In this document: in pieces, positions 47,682-55,611 of the stretch
Layout: each line of letters begins with the position of its first letter
Position numbering within the stretch: position 1 is the stretch's first letter
From: Actinomycetota bacterium
GTDB taxonomy: Bacteria > Actinomycetota > Actinomycetes > S36-B12
Reading direction: 5' to 3'
Length of the DNA: 64,000 nucleotides
NCBI GenBank assembly: GCA_016717115.1
Contig: JADKGE010000004.1
Coordinates: 62,001 to 126,000, forward strand
Translations under genes and position numbers: made by a program
The notes under the pieces: model-generated
The model's database searches: none
What the model was told of the DNA's origin: nothing
The model's input: only the letters and a program-made list of their open reading frames with translations

Positions 47682-48482
47682 ATGCCCGTTGTCTGTGTGG
47701 CGGGCGCGACGGGCTGGACGGGCCGTCCGATTGCCGAGGCCGTCCTCGTCGCCGACGATCTGACGCTCGGCGGCGCCGTTGCGCGCGCCGCGGCGGGGCA
47801 GGACCTGGGCGTCGCCTGGGGAGGCGCTGCCAACGGCGTCACCGTGTCGGGTGATCTCGCCGAGGCGCTCGCCGGAGTGGACGTGCTCGTCGACTACACG
47901 TCGCCGGACTCTGCTCTGGCGCACGCCATGCTCGCTATCGCCGCGGGCGTACATGTCGTCATCGGCACGTCCGGGCTGTCGGCCGCTCAGTTCGCTGACA
48001 TCGACTCGGCTGCTCGGCAGGCAGGAGTCGGCGTCGTTGCCGCGGGCAACTTCTCCCTGACCGCGGCCATGGCTCAGGCTGCCGCGCTGCTCGTGGCGCC
48101 CTTCCTGCCCCAGCGCGAGATCATCGACTACGCCTCCGCCGCCAAGCCGGATGCCCCGAGCGGCACCGCGCGCGAACTCGCCGAGCGGCTCGGCGGCGTG
48201 TCGTCGCACCAACTTGCCGTGCCTGTTTCGGACACGGTGGGTTACCCGGAGGCGCGCGGCGCCGACATCGCCGGCACCCAGGTGCACTCGCTGCGGCTGC
48301 CGAGCTTCGTCGTCTCGACGGAGATCGTCTTCGCGCAGCCCGACGAGCGCCTGATCATCCGGCACGACGCGGGCGGGACCCCGACGCCCTACGTCGCCGG
48401 GACCCTGATCGCCGTGCGCACCGTGCCAGGCATCGTCGGACTCGTCCGAGGGCTCGACACCCTGCTCCTCGGGCGGAACTAG
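47682..48482 (+). CDS. DapB-like protein lacking the catalytic histidines
   Basis: 266 residues, the length of 4-hydroxy-tetrahydrodipicolinate reductase. NAD(P) motif VAGATGWTGRPIAEAVL and IGTSGLSAAQ are present, and KPDAPSGTAREL matches the KxDAPSGTA substrate loop. Immediately before that loop, where DapB has the catalytic EHHRHK segment, this protein reads DYASAAK: both active-site His are replaced while the Lys is kept. It is translationally close to arsR (2-base gap), an odd partner for lysine synthesis. It may be a paralogue with a different reaction. Confidence 0.8.
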   Translation: MPVVCVAGATGWTGRPIAEAVLVADDLTLGGAVARAAAGQDLGVAWGGAANGVTVSGDLAEALAGVDVLVDYTSPDSALAHAMLAIAAGVHVVIGTSGLSAAQFADIDSAARQAGVGVVAAGNFSLTAAMAQAAALLVAPFLPQREIIDYASAAKPDAPSGTARELAERLGGVSSHQLAVPVSDTVGYPEARGADIAGTQVHSLRLPSFVVSTEIVFAQPDERLIIRHDAGGTPTPYVAGTLIAVRTVPGIVGLVRGLDTLLLGRN

Positions 48483-48492
48483 CCCGCTTGGC

Positions 48493-49407
48493 TCAGGTCG
48501 CCACGGTCATGAAGCGCTCGTTGAGTTCGCGGGAGTGGTAGAAGATCGCCTTGCCGATCTGGTCCGGCGTCCAGGTGACCACGGGGCGGTCGCGGAAGCA
48601 GCGGTAGCCGCCGGAGAACGTCTCGTTGCGGTTGCCGGACGGGTCGAAGAAGTAGATCGTGGTGCCGCGGGTGATGCCGTGGCGCGTGGGCCCGATGTCG
48701 ATCGGCACGTCGTCCATGGCGAAGATGTCGGCCGCCTTGAGGATGTCGTCCCAGCTGCGCATCTCGAACGCGAAGTGGTGGATCTTGTTCTCCGGCGCCT
48801 CGAGCAGCGCGATGTCGTGGTTCGACTCGCCCAGGGTGAGCCAGGTGGCGATGGTGTGGGCGTCGTCGTCGAGGCTCGTGCGCACCCGCTCGGTGGGGTA
48901 CATGCCGATGACGTCGATGAAGAACTTCTCGATGCCGGCCGGGTCGTTGACCCAGAGCAGGGCGTGGTCGAGGCGCGGGGCGCCGATGCCGACCATGTGC
49001 CGCGGGAACGCGTCGGGGTTGTGGGTGCCGACCTCGAGGCCGTAGGCCGTCATGTGGCTGTAGAACTCGATCTTGTGGTCGCTCGGCAGGGTGACGCGGA
49101 TGCCGTCGCCGACCTCGGGGTTCTCGCCCGCCACCATGCGCTCGACCGGGTAGCCGAAGGCGGTCGCCTTGATCTCGATGTCGGCGACGTCCTCGGGGGT
49201 CTCGCACTTGAAGCCGGCCTTGACCATGCCGACGCCACCCTCCTCGAGGACGACTGAGTGGTGATCCCACTCGTCCCAGCCCTTGAAGTAGGCCTTTCCG
49301 TCCTGCTCCAGGGTCTGGTAGAGACCCATGGTGCTTCCGTAGTGCTCCTTGGCCTCGGCCAGATCGGTCACCTTGACGTGCATGTAGCCCATTCGCATGA
49401 CAGCCAT
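48493..49407 (-). CDS. Catechol 2,3-dioxygenase (extradiol, VOC type)
   Basis: 304 residues, close to the 307 of XylE/DmpB. It is built of VOC repeats. The three Fe(II) ligands can be placed: His in RLDHALLWV (about 153), His in NKIHHFAFEM (about 214), and Glu in GNRNETFSGGY (about 266). It should open catechol or a substituted catechol by extradiol cleavage. No hydrolase, hydratase or aldolase genes of a meta-cleavage route are near, so it is an orphan here. ATG 49407 is chosen; the frame runs upstream without evidence. Confidence 0.93.
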   Translation of the reverse strand: MAVMRMGYMHVKVTDLAEAKEHYGSTMGLYQTLEQDGKAYFKGWDEWDHHSVVLEEGGVGMVKAGFKCETPEDVADIEIKATAFGYPVERMVAGENPEVGDGIRVTLPSDHKIEFYSHMTAYGLEVGTHNPDAFPRHMVGIGAPRLDHALLWVNDPAGIEKFFIDVIGMYPTERVRTSLDDDAHTIATWLTLGESNHDIALLEAPENKIHHFAFEMRSWDDILKAADIFAMDDVPIDIGPTRHGITRGTTIYFFDPSGNRNETFSGGYRCFRDRPVVTWTPDQIGKAIFYHSRELNERFMTVAT

Positions 49408-49450
49408 GACTTCACATCCCTTGTTGAGCGCAAGCGTGGTCGCCATGCGG

Positions 49451-49469
49451 TGAGGTGAACCTAACCTCT
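49451..49469. promoter_or_regulatory. Candidate DtxR/IdeR iron box
   Basis: On the minus strand, AGAGGTTAGGTTCACCTCA matches the 19-base iron-box consensus TTAGGTTAGSCTAACCTAA at about 13 of 19 positions, 44 bases before the start of the Fe(II)-dependent dioxygenase. Weak but well placed. Confidence 0.35.
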
Positions 49470-49514
49470 TCTCCGGGCCGTGCGGCGAAGCGTTCCGCTC
49501 AGCAGAACGTGGGT

Positions 49515-51065
49515 TCAGCTGCTCGTGGCGAAGGGCGGCTGATCGGGCTGGCAGACCGTGCCCCTGGGTGGTGCCCTGAGGTCGACGAGGTACCTCACCC
49601 GCGCGTGGTCGATGCACGCGCTCGGATCCTGGAAGCTGAGGTGCCCGTAGCCGTTGAGAGTCAGCAGCACAGCGTTGCCCAGGAGCCGTGCGCTGCGCAC
49701 AGCGTTGGCGTAGGGGGTGTTGGGGTCGAATCGCGTGCCGATCACGAGGATCGGATTCGCAGTGGACGCGTTCCAGGGTCCCCGATAGCTGTCCTGGCCG
49801 CGCACGGGCCAGGCGGCGCATGGCGCCCACAGCCACCAGCCGTTCACCCGACCCTGGAGCCAGCTGATCCGGTCGAAGCGGCCAATCACCCGGGGCCATG
49901 CGCGTAGATCCTTGCGCGCACCGGCGTCGGCGCACTGGATCGCGGCCGATGTCGTGGCCCCCTGCCACCCTGCTGGAGTGCGAAACGCTCGGGCCGCCAT
50001 CTCCAATGCAGACCCGTCGCCGTCGATGGCTGCCTGCAGGTCGGTCGCGTTCTGCGGCCAACGATCGGGATTCCGCAGCGGCTCGAACTGCGACAGGAGC
50101 AGGTCGCCCGCGTCGAGGGAGCCTGGCGGGGTTGCCGAGGGCGCCGGGACCGGGGCTCGCTGAGCCCGTGCGACGAGTCCATCGACAAGGCTCGCCGGGT
50201 CCTGGGCGCGGCCCGCGAGCGAGCAGTGCTCGGGTCCAGCATCCTGGCACAGGGTGAGGAACCGGTCGAAGACCTCGTCGGCGCCGGAGACGGAGTTCGC
50301 GACTCTGGTCTCTGCGCTGGTTGAGTACGCGACCGGGTCGACCAAGCCGTCGAGCAGCATCGCTCTGACACGCGTGGGGAAGAGATTGGCGTAGGTCTGT
50401 CCGAGATACGTGCCGTAGGACAGTCCCACGTAGGTGAGTCGGCGATCGCCCACCAACTGTCGTAGGTAGTCGAGGTCACGGGCCGTGTCAGCGGTCGTGA
50501 TGTGCGGGAGCAGCCAGCCGCTCACGTCGCCGCAGCGGCGCGCCAGGTCGGCCGTCTTCCTTCGGAAGGCGATCTCTTGCGCCGTGCTCGTCGGGATGGA
50601 CACTCCCCGCCAGAACCGCGAGGCGTCCTCGTCGTTGCGGAAGCAACGCACCTGCGTGCTGGCGTTCGTTCCGCGGGGGTCCCAGCTGACGACGTCGAAC
50701 CGCCCCCCGCCCCAGGCGTCGAGGTCGTCGCCGGCCCCCTCGACAAGACCCACCCCCGTGTCGCCCGGTCCGCCCGGGTTGATGAACAGGGAGCCACGTC
50801 GTTGTTCGGGCCGGCTGGCGAGGTGGCGGATGACCTTCAGGCTGATGGTGCGCCCCAGGGGACGATCCCAGTCGAGTGGGACCTGGACTCTGGCGCATTC
50901 AAGCCTTGCCCCGCAGGCCTTCCAGGCGATCGACCTGCTGACGGCGCTTGAGGTTGCGGACGGCCGCGGGACGTCGCCGGCGAAGGCCGTGTCGGGCAGG
51001 GCGATGGCCGCGACGGCCGCCGCGAGCACCGCGAGGGCGACGAGGCGTCCGGTTCTCTGCGGCAC
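49515..51065 (-). CDS. Secreted alpha/beta hydrolase (tripeptidyl aminopeptidase type)
   Basis: 516 residues. Signal peptide RTGRLVALAVLAAAVAAIALPDTAFA. The alpha/beta hydrolase core has GSLFINPGGPGDTGV (oxyanion region), the nucleophile in TYVGLSYGTYLGQTYANLFP near residue 190, and the acid and His near the C-terminus (VIGTRFDPNTPYANA, LNGYGHLSFQD). The C-terminal TAP-like domain (about 400-516) is typical of Streptomyces tripeptidyl aminopeptidases. Exported peptidase or esterase. The GTG at 51065 is chosen because it opens the signal peptide. Confidence 0.88.
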   Translation of the reverse strand: MPQRTGRLVALAVLAAAVAAIALPDTAFAGDVPRPSATSSAVSRSIAWKACGARLECARVQVPLDWDRPLGRTISLKVIRHLASRPEQRRGSLFINPGGPGDTGVGLVEGAGDDLDAWGGGRFDVVSWDPRGTNASTQVRCFRNDEDASRFWRGVSIPTSTAQEIAFRRKTADLARRCGDVSGWLLPHITTADTARDLDYLRQLVGDRRLTYVGLSYGTYLGQTYANLFPTRVRAMLLDGLVDPVAYSTSAETRVANSVSGADEVFDRFLTLCQDAGPEHCSLAGRAQDPASLVDGLVARAQRAPVPAPSATPPGSLDAGDLLLSQFEPLRNPDRWPQNATDLQAAIDGDGSALEMAARAFRTPAGWQGATTSAAIQCADAGARKDLRAWPRVIGRFDRISWLQGRVNGWWLWAPCAAWPVRGQDSYRGPWNASTANPILVIGTRFDPNTPYANAVRSARLLGNAVLLTLNGYGHLSFQDPSACIDHARVRYLVDLRAPPRGTVCQPDQPPFATSS

Positions 51066-51170
51066 GGAGGCGCTCCCAGGGCGTGACGAGATCGTGGGTC
51101 GCGACACTACTCGCGTCGTCAGGACGCGAACAGCGCCAACCGCTAGCCTCTGAGGTCGGGAGGATGGGTC

Positions 51171-51686
51171 ATGGGTCTGTTCGGTCGGGGCGATGACAAC
51201 GACGGTGGCTCGGTGCGCCGGTTCCAGATGCGCGAGAAGATGATGTCGATCGGTGACGACTACTGGATCGAGGACGAGTCCGGCCATCGTGCCTACAAGG
51301 TCGACGGCAAGGCACTCCACTTCAGGGACACCTTCATCCTCGAGGACGCCTCTGGACAGCAGGTGGCCAAGATCCAGGAGAAGAAGCTCACCCTGCGGGA
51401 CAAGATGGTGATCGAGCGTCCCAGTGGCAACGCCACCGTGCAGAAGAAGCTCATCGGGATCAGGGATCACTTCAAGATCGAGGTCGACGGCAAGCCCGAC
51501 CTCGAGGCCCATGGGAAGGTGCTCGATCACGAGTACAAGATCGAACGTGACGGGAACACGATCGCGAAGGTCTCGAAGAAGTGGTTCCGCGTGCGTGAGA
51601 GCTACGGCATCGAGATCGAGCCGGGCGAGGACGTCAGCCTGCTGCTGGCCATCTCCGTATGCCTTGACGCGATGTCACTCGGCTGA
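51171..51686 (+). CDS. LURP-one-related (scramblase-fold) protein
   Basis: 171 residues. The LURP-one/Tubby-like fold is suggested by repeated beta-hairpins with the family pattern: REKMMSIGDDYWIEDESG, ALHFRDTFILEDASG, LTLRDKMVIER and IGIRDHFKIEVDG. Family function is unknown in bacteria; relatives in plants respond to pathogens and related phospholipid scramblases bind membranes. Diverges from the secreted hydrolase. ATG 51171 follows GGAGGATGGGTC. Confidence 0.85.
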   Translation: MGLFGRGDDNDGGSVRRFQMREKMMSIGDDYWIEDESGHRAYKVDGKALHFRDTFILEDASGQQVAKIQEKKLTLRDKMVIERPSGNATVQKKLIGIRDHFKIEVDGKPDLEAHGKVLDHEYKIERDGNTIAKVSKKWFRVRESYGIEIEPGEDVSLLLAISVCLDAMSLG

Positions 51687-51696
51687 CCTGACGTGC

Positions 51697-53205
51697 TCAG
51701 AAGGGCGGGGGGTCGTGGTCGTACTGACGGCCATCGGGTGACGTCCAGGTGCAGCCGCCGTCGGGTCTGCTGTCGGTGAGATCCCAGCCGCCGTGGGTCT
51801 TGAGCTGGTGGTGCCTCACGCACAACGCGCCGAGGTTGGCGGGTGAGGTGGCCCCGCCGTCGTTCCACGCCTCGGCGTGGTCGAGTTGGGACCGGGCCGC
51901 TGCGCGGCGGCAGCCCGGGAACCGGCAGACCCTGTCCCGGGCGACGATGAAGTCCCTGAGTCGCTGAGGCACCGCGTAGGTGCGGCGGCCGTAGTCGAGC
52001 AGGTGTCCGGTGACCGGGTCGGTGACCAGGCGACGCATCGTGACCGCGACATCGGGGTCGGCGAACAGGTCGCGGATCACCTCCGCCGGGATCGGGCCGG
52101 CGCCGCGCAGCTCCGCGCTGTCGTCGTTGCCCTCCGCGAGGCGGAGGGCGGTCGGCAGGTCGATGACGAAGTCGACGTGTGCCCTCAGCGAGGGATGCGG
52201 GCCGTCTTGGGTTGAGGCGAGGACCGCCGCTACAAGAGCCTGTGCGCGGCGCTCGCCGATCGTCAGCGGCGCATCCCCGCTCCGGTCGACGGTGGGTTGG
52301 CCGGGAACGGCCTGCTCGGCGTGGGCATGGGCGTTGACCTCGGCCAGCAGGGCGTGGGCGTGCTCTGTGGACAGCCGGGCGATGAGCAGGGACAGGCCGT
52401 CGACGTCCTCGCTCACCCACACGTCCCGGGTGCACGTAGCGTTCCGACGCCTGCGTCGCTCCCCGTCCGCGTCGATCGCCAGCACGGCTCGCTTGCCGGC
52501 CGCGCGGGTCATCGCGACGGTCGCGCGCCGTGCGGTCGGCAGGACCCTGCGCTGCAGCTCGGCACACGCCGCCCGGAAGGTAGCGATCTCCTCGACGGTG
52601 TGCTGGTGCCTGCCAGGCAGCCGCTCCGCCGCCTCGACCAGCACCGCGACATGACGGTCGGTGATCTCACCCGCAGCGAGGGCGCTCGCCGTGTCGGCCA
52701 GGGGGGCGGCGAGAAGCCGGGACGTGTCAATCAGCCGCTGACTCGTGGCCGGCGGCAGCCGCAGCGCCGCCGCGAGCTCCTCACGCCGGGCATCGGCGAT
52801 CCGGATCGTGCGCTCCTCCTCGGAGTCGGGCACCAGCAGGGTGAACTCCTCGATCAGCGGCTCCGCCGACGCCGCCGCCACGACTGCCCTCGCCTGCAGC
52901 GATGCCCACCAGGAGGCCACCCGCTGGTGCAGCTGCAGGAACGTCACCGCATCCACATCCGAGAGGCGCCTCGTGTCCACCCCTGCCAGCGCCGACATCA
53001 CGAACCCATCCGGCGTCAACGTGAGCAGATGATCCAGCAGCTCGCGCACGGGATACGCCTCGATCAGGCCCACATCCCACGGCTCGCTTTCTACCAGCTC
53101 GTCGTCCCACATCGCCATGTCACGGAACGCGTCGCAGGCGCCAACGCCGTCCACAGCGAAGTCGACCTCACAGTCGAGATCAGGGGCGATGGACGATTCG
53201 AACAT
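51697..53205 (-). CDS. DUF222/HNH endonuclease (13E12-like)
   Basis: 502 residues. A long helical DUF222 domain (about 45-400) is followed by an HNH domain: RVCRFPGCRRAAARSQLDHAEAWNDGG in two parts and GALCVRHHQLKTHGGW, giving CxxxC...H and H-N-H residues. This family is abundant and repeated in actinobacterial genomes and often lies in variable loci; its biological role is not well established. It faces the LURP-one gene (10-base gap, convergent). A single gene. Confidence 0.92.
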   Translation of the reverse strand: MFESSIAPDLDCEVDFAVDGVGACDAFRDMAMWDDELVESEPWDVGLIEAYPVRELLDHLLTLTPDGFVMSALAGVDTRRLSDVDAVTFLQLHQRVASWWASLQARAVVAAASAEPLIEEFTLLVPDSEEERTIRIADARREELAAALRLPPATSQRLIDTSRLLAAPLADTASALAAGEITDRHVAVLVEAAERLPGRHQHTVEEIATFRAACAELQRRVLPTARRATVAMTRAAGKRAVLAIDADGERRRRRNATCTRDVWVSEDVDGLSLLIARLSTEHAHALLAEVNAHAHAEQAVPGQPTVDRSGDAPLTIGERRAQALVAAVLASTQDGPHPSLRAHVDFVIDLPTALRLAEGNDDSAELRGAGPIPAEVIRDLFADPDVAVTMRRLVTDPVTGHLLDYGRRTYAVPQRLRDFIVARDRVCRFPGCRRAAARSQLDHAEAWNDGGATSPANLGALCVRHHQLKTHGGWDLTDSRPDGGCTWTSPDGRQYDHDPPPF

Positions 53206-53300
53206 GCCCCCACCATACGAGGAGGGTCTGACAGTCGGGCTGAGAATGTCATTGAAGCGAAAGGGCTTTCCGAGTATCTCGCGACGGGTAGCCTGCGGTC

Positions 53301-53678
53301 ATGACCCATCCTTTCCGCGCGGCCGTCGAGGCGGGCGACCTGGAGGCCATGTCGGTCCTGCTCGCACCCGACGTCGTCTTCATGAGCCCCGTGGCATTCC
53401 AACCCTTCCGTGGTCGCGAGGCGGTCACCGAGGTGCTTCGCAACGTCTTCGAGGTCTTCGGCGACTTCACGTACGTCGACGAACTGGACGGACGCGGCAG
53501 CCACGCACTCGTCTTCACGGCGACCGTGGGCGGGCGCGAGGTGCAGGGGCTCGACCACCTGAGATTCGACGAGGCCGGACTCGTGAGCGAGTTCACGGTC
53601 ATGGTCCGGCCCCTGTCGGGCCTCATCGCGTTGGCCGAGGCCATGTCCCCTCGGGTGGCGCACATCGCCAAGGAGTAG
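53301..53678 (+). CDS. SnoaL-like (NTF2-fold) protein
   Basis: 125 residues. The cone-shaped NTF2/SnoaL fold is indicated by AVEAGDLEAMSVLLAPDVVFMSPV, then FRGREAVTEVLRNVFEVFGDFTY and DHLRFDEAGLVSEFTVMVRPL. Members range from polyketide cyclases to steroid isomerases and ligand-binding proteins without catalysis. The pocket cannot be assigned by eye. It lies alone upstream of the aminotransferase gene on the same strand. Confidence 0.85.
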   Translation: MTHPFRAAVEAGDLEAMSVLLAPDVVFMSPVAFQPFRGREAVTEVLRNVFEVFGDFTYVDELDGRGSHALVFTATVGGREVQGLDHLRFDEAGLVSEFTVMVRPLSGLIALAEAMSPRVAHIAKE

Positions 53679-53745
53679 TGGGACCACGGCCTCGCTACGA
53701 TCAGGGTGTTCGTAGGAGTCCCCGACGATTCTGGAGTTGTGCCCC

Positions 53746-55176
53746 ATGACCCTTGACGCGCGCCCGACCACGGCGATCTCCGACGCCTTGCTCGCACACG
53801 ACCCGGCAACCTGGCGCAGCGTTCCGTCATCGTCGACACCCCTCGACTCCGCGCGCGTCCAGAGCATGCTGGCGGCGGAGTGGGAGCGGTTCTCGGCCAC
53901 GACGGGCGGATCGGCCGTGCACCACCAGCGCGCGCTCGGATCCCTTCCGCTCGGCGTCCCGTCGTCGTTCCAGCACTGGGACCCGTACCCGATCGCGATC
54001 ACCTCGGCCAAGGGCGCCTGGCTGACGGACGTCGATGGCCGCAGGCTGCTCGATCTGTCGATGGGATTCGGCGCGATGCTCGTCGGTCACCTGAATCCGG
54101 CGATCGTCGAGGCCGTCACCAAGGCGCTCGAGACCGGCACGCTCTTCGTGACGCCGTCACCGTCGGCGACCGAGGCGGCCGAGCGCTTCCAGCGGCGGTT
54201 CGGCCTCGACAAGGTGCGCTTCACCAACTCGGGCACCGAGTCGACGATGTACGCCGTGCGCACGGCGAGGGCTTTCACGCATCGGCGCGGCATCGTCAAG
54301 ATCGAGGGCGGCTACCACGGTGGCTACGACGCCCTGACCGTCTCCGTCAAGCCCGACATCGTCGATGCCGGCCCCGAGGGCTTCCCGAGCGCCGTGGTGC
54401 CGTTCGACGTCGAGGCCGGCACGGTGCACGTCGTGCCCTACAACGACCTCGACCGGCTCGAGAGCATCCTCGACGCGCATTCGGACGAGATCGCGGCCGT
54501 CGTGATGGAGCCGGTGCTCGAGAACATCTCGATCGTCGTGCCGGATGAGGGCTATCTGGCGGGTGTGCGCGGGCTGTGCGACCGGCACGGCGTGCTCCTC
54601 GTGTTCGACGAGGTGAAGACCGGACTCACGGCGGGCCCGCATGGCGCGTCGGCGAGGTTGGGCGTGACGCCTGATCTGGTGACGTTGGCCAAGAGCATCG
54701 GCGGCGGACTGCCGTTGGCGGCCTTCGGCGGCCGCGAGGACGTGATGCAGGCCGTGACCGACGGACGCATGCCGCACTTCGGCACCTACAACGGCAACCC
54801 TCTCGTGATGGCCGCCGCGGTCGCGGTCGACGAGATCTGCACGGAGGAGGCGCTCGCTGCAGCCGAGTCCGTTAATGAGGGCGCGCTGCGCGCCATCGAC
54901 GACCTCATCCGCCAGTACGAGATGCCCGCGCACACCGTCGGTTTCGGCGTCAAGGGCGCGGTGACGTGGTCGACGACGCCGGTTCGCAACTACCGCGACT
55001 ACAAGCGCACCGACTTCGGTGCCGCCGAGCTGAGCTGGCTGTGGGGAGTCAACCGCGGCATCCTCACCCCGCCCGGGCTCGACGAGCAGTGGCTGGTGTC
55101 ACTCGCCCACACACCAGCGGACATGGCGACGCTGGTCGAGGACTTCGGAGAACTGGCGCAGGCCCTGCGCGCCTGA
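53746..55176 (+). CDS. Class III PLP-dependent aminotransferase
   Basis: 476 residues. Class III fold with GFGAMLVGHLNPAIVEAVTKA, the phosphate-binding TNSGTESTMYAVRTAR near residue 165, EGGYHGGYDALT, the Asp/Gln loop LVFDEVKTGL near 285, and the PLP lysine in VTLAKSIGGGLPLAAFGG near 315. The TNSGTEST segment and chain resemble glutamate-1-semialdehyde aminomutases and their relatives; a role in heme synthesis is not implied by the neighbours. ATG 53746 (MTLDARP) rather than 53737. Confidence 0.88.
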   Translation: MTLDARPTTAISDALLAHDPATWRSVPSSSTPLDSARVQSMLAAEWERFSATTGGSAVHHQRALGSLPLGVPSSFQHWDPYPIAITSAKGAWLTDVDGRRLLDLSMGFGAMLVGHLNPAIVEAVTKALETGTLFVTPSPSATEAAERFQRRFGLDKVRFTNSGTESTMYAVRTARAFTHRRGIVKIEGGYHGGYDALTVSVKPDIVDAGPEGFPSAVVPFDVEAGTVHVVPYNDLDRLESILDAHSDEIAAVVMEPVLENISIVVPDEGYLAGVRGLCDRHGVLLVFDEVKTGLTAGPHGASARLGVTPDLVTLAKSIGGGLPLAAFGGREDVMQAVTDGRMPHFGTYNGNPLVMAAAVAVDEICTEEALAAAESVNEGALRAIDDLIRQYEMPAHTVGFGVKGAVTWSTTPVRNYRDYKRTDFGAAELSWLWGVNRGILTPPGLDEQWLVSLAHTPADMATLVEDFGELAQALRA

Positions 55177-55178
55177 CC

Positions 55179-55550
55179 TCAGACGTGCTGGTCCACGAGG
55201 ATCGGGTTACCGTCCGGATCGACGACGACGAAGCTGGCCGGACCCGAGGAGTCCTCGTCGGCCTCCTGGGCGAACGCCACTCCCTGTTCCTTCAGCGCTC
55301 GTTGGAGGTCACGGATGTCGGTGAATGCCCCTAGCGGCTGTGCGTTGGCGTCCCAGCCCGGGTTGAACGTGAGGATGTTCTTGTCGAACATGCCCTGGAA
55401 CAGGCCGATGACGTGATCACCGTTCTTCAGGATCAGCCAGTTCTGCGTCTCGTCGCCCCCGAACGCGGTGAAGCCGAGCTTCTCGTAGAACTGCCGGGAA
55501 GCCGCGATGTCCGTGACGGCGAGACTGACCGAGAACGCACCAAGGTCCAT
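55179..55550 (-). CDS. VOC family protein (glyoxalase/bleomycin-resistance fold)
   Basis: 123 residues. One VOC module pair: [41 protein letters not shown], and a C-terminal [23 protein letters not shown]. It could bind metal and a small ligand, or modify an antibiotic. ATG 55550 has GGAGCAGG upstream (an ATG at 55562 is part of that). It ends two bases from the aminotransferase stop, convergent. Confidence 0.85.
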   Translation of the reverse strand: MDLGAFSVSLAVTDIAASRQFYEKLGFTAFGGDETQNWLILKNGDHVIGLFQGMFDKNILTFNPGWDANAQPLGAFTDIRDLQRALKEQGVAFAQEADEDSSGPASFVVVDPDGNPILVDQHV

Positions 55551-55611
55551 GACCTGCTCCATTCGCCCCGAGGGAATGTCGCCGAGCGTAGACCGAGTAC
55601 GGGCTTCCGGA

